Shown here in pieces: positions 10,916 through 12,580 of a stretch of DNA of 12,580 nt. The notes below the pieces were generated by a model that was not told the DNA's origin, made no database searches, and saw nothing but the letters and a program-made list of their open reading frames with translations. The translations under genes and the position numbers were made by a program. Positions within the stretch are counted from its first letter, which is position 1. The number at the start of each line of letters is the position of its first letter. Origin of the DNA: Candidatus Kerfeldbacteria bacterium CG08_land_8_20_14_0_20_43_14 (lineage in GTDB: Bacteria > Patescibacteriota > Patescibacteriia > PEXW01); contig PEXW01000014.1 of the NCBI GenBank assembly GCA_002774575.1, positions 1 to 12,580 of the forward strand, written 5' to 3'.

Positions 10916-12580
10916 ATGCCGGAAAATAATCAAATCAGGAACATCGCCATAATCGCTCATGTGGACCATGGCAAGACCACTTTAGTTGACGCGATTTTAA
11001 AACAAACTCACGCCGTGAACACCAGTACTGCGGGCGACTTGATAATGGACTCCATGGATCTGGAGCGCGAAAGAGGTATTACCATCAGAGCAAAAAATGC
11101 CAGCATTGTTTATCAGGGTATAAAAATAAACATCGTGGACACGCCCGGCCACGCGGATTTCGGCGGCGAAGTGGAAAGAACTCTACGCATGGTTGACGGG
11201 GTACTAATTTTGATTGACGCCAAAGAAGGCCCTATGCCGCAGACAAAATTCGTTTTACGAAAAGCTCTGGAATTAGGCCTTAAGGCAATTGTGGTGATTA
11301 ATAAAATTGACCGCAAGGACGCACAAGTTGAGGAAGTTACCAACAGGACTTTTGATTTATTCGTGGAATTGAATGCCAGTCATGAACAGTTGGAATTTCC
11401 GATTGTCTATACTTCCGCCATCAATGGAACTGCCACTTTGAATTTGCACGAACCTGGCCAAGATATAAGTCCTCTTCTAAATAAAGTAATTGAGTTTTTC
11501 CCCGAGCCAAAAGGCAGTCTGGATGCGCCTTTGCAAATCCTGGTTTTGGCCATTGCTTATGATAATTACAAAGGCAAAATGGGCATTGGCAAAATTACCG
11601 CCGGCCAGATTAAACAAGGCCAGGAAGCGGCTTTAGTCCGGATTGATGGCACTATAATAAAGAACAAAGTTAATGAAATTTTGGCATATCAAGGCCTAGA
11701 AAGAATCGGCATTCCGTCAGCTTCAGTCGGCGAGATCGTGGCGGTGGCAGGTTTTGAAAAAATAAATATCGGAGAAACCATAACCGATGCCACAAATCCA
11801 AAACCTTTGCCGCCGGTGGCCATTGACGAACCGACAATGCAAATGACCTTTGGCGCAAACACCAGCCCCTTTGTCGGCCAGGAAGGAAAATTAGTTACCT
11901 CCAGAAATATCAAGGAACGCCTGCAAAAAGAATTGGAAACCAATGTGGCTTTACGGGTTGAGCCGGGCCAAAGCTCTGATCAGTTTTTGGTTTCCGGCCG
12001 CGGTGAACTGCATTTGAGCATTCTGATTGAAACCATGCGACGGGAAGGTTTTGAAATACAGATTGGCCAACCCAAAGTTATTACCAAAAATATAAACGGC
12101 AAGCTCCATGAACCTTGGGAATTTTTAACCATTGAAATTCCGGAAAATTATCAGGGTGAAATAATTTCTGAAATTGGCCAGCGCCAGGGAGAGCTCAAAC
12201 ACATGGAAGTTGCCGCTGATAAAACTTTGCACCTGGAATATCTAATTCCGACCCGGGGCTTAATTGGTTTGAAAAATTCACTGGTTACCAAAACCCGCGG
12301 CACTGTTATTATGCATCATATTTTTGATGATTTCCGGCCGGCAGTTGCTAATCTGAACCCCTTCCCCCATGGTTCGCTTGTCGCCACTGAAGCCGGCAAA
12401 AGCAATGCTTATGGCCTGGAAATAGCCCAGGGCAGGGGCGTCATGTTCGTAGGGTCGGCCGAGCCGGTCTACGTCGGCATGGTGGTAGGCCAAAACAGCC
12501 GCAACGAAAATATTGAAGTTAATGTCTGCAAGACTAAAAGGCTTTCCAACATGCGCGCTTCAGGTTCAGATGAAGCCATT
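10916..12580 (+). CDS. typA: Translational GTPase TypA/BipA, 3' end outside window
   Basis: There are 555 visible codons of a family usually about 600-615 residues long, with no stop before the window end. The GTPase domain has G1 AHVDHGKTT (14-22), G2 RGIT (53-56), G3 DTPGH (75-79), G4 NKID (129-132) and G5 TSA (166-168). An EF-Tu-like domain II follows, then the EF-G-like region GRGELHLSILIETMRREGFE, GRGVMFVG, and the BipA-specific C-terminal part (VYVGMVVGQNSRN, NVCKTKRLSNMRASGSDEAI). BipA binds the ribosome and supports 50S assembly and stress or low-temperature growth (family knowledge). It stands alone behind its own promoter. The start is the first Met, preceded by ACCTAA. Confidence 0.97.
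   Translation, partial: MPENNQIRNIAIIAHVDHGKTTLVDAILKQTHAVNTSTAGDLIMDSMDLERERGITIRAKNASIVYQGIKINIVDTPGHADFGGEVERTLRMVDGVLILIDAKEGPMPQTKFVLRKALELGLKAIVVINKIDRKDAQVEEVTNRTFDLFVELNASHEQLEFPIVYTSAINGTATLNLHEPGQDISPLLNKVIEFFPEPKGSLDAPLQILVLAIAYDNYKGKMGIGKITAGQIKQGQEAALVRIDGTIIKNKVNEILAYQGLERIGIPSASVGEIVAVAGFEKINIGETITDATNPKPLPPVAIDEPTMQMTFGANTSPFVGQEGKLVTSRNIKERLQKELETNVALRVEPGQSSDQFLVSGRGELHLSILIETMRREGFEIQIGQPKVITKNINGKLHEPWEFLTIEIPENYQGEIISEIGQRQGELKHMEVAADKTLHLEYLIPTRGLIGLKNSLVTKTRGTVIMHHIFDDFRPAVANLNPFPHGSLVATEAGKSNAYGLEIAQGRGVMFVGSAEPVYVGMVVGQNSRNENIEVNVCKTKRLSNMRASGSDEAI

Overview
The window reads like a chromosome segment of an ultra-small candidate-phyla bacterium (Patescibacteria/CPR, probably a Parcubacteria-type lineage). 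This is an inference. It rests on the gene repertoire (a surface fibronectin-type-III protein next to a MacB-like ABC exporter, stand-alone receiver domains, a 3D-domain secreted protein, a holin-like membrane protein, typA), the lack of Shine-Dalgarno sequences before most starts, and many small GC-rich hairpins between genes. TGA and TAA are both used as stops, so the ordinary bacterial code applies.

Layout. (1) 1-5609, plus strand: a tightly packed set of six genes with 26, 4, 11, 1 and 6 nt between them. It encodes the C-terminal part of a multi-fn3 extracellular protein, an ABC ATPase, its FtsX/MacB permease, two single-domain response regulators, and a 7-TM sensor with an extracytoplasmic domain and a HAMP-like region but no histidine kinase. 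It looks like one functional unit joining an envelope transporter/surface protein to phosphorelay receivers, with the kinase missing or encoded elsewhere. (2) 5715-6812: pyrD, a class-2-like dihydroorotate dehydrogenase with Cys where class 2 enzymes normally have Ser. (3) 6813-9528: a disturbed tRNA neighbourhood. It holds an intact tRNA-Cys(GCA) nested inside inverted repeats and broken tRNA-Cys pieces, and a tRNA-Gly(GCC) with altered elbow bases. It also holds a complete GC-richer IS3-family insertion sequence, and a frameshifted HNH endonuclease gene wedged between a 5' tRNA-Leu fragment and an intact tRNA-Leu(TAA). (4) 9527-10687, minus strand: a secreted 3D-domain protein and a four-TM holin-family protein. 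(5) Two homologous ~100-bp miniature inverted-repeat elements (10150-10250 and 10741-10840) with about 6-bp target duplications bracket the holin-family gene. Each abuts an outward-facing -35 box, one for the 3D gene and one for typA. (6) 10916-12580: typA/bipA, cut by the window end.

The strongest leads are the kinase-less sensor operon, the nested tRNA-Cys locus, the tRNA-Gly with both members of the 18-55 elbow pair changed, the HNH/tRNA-Leu insertion, and the pair of MITE-like elements at promoter edges. A recurrent ACCTA box directly before five start codons is a further unexplained signal.
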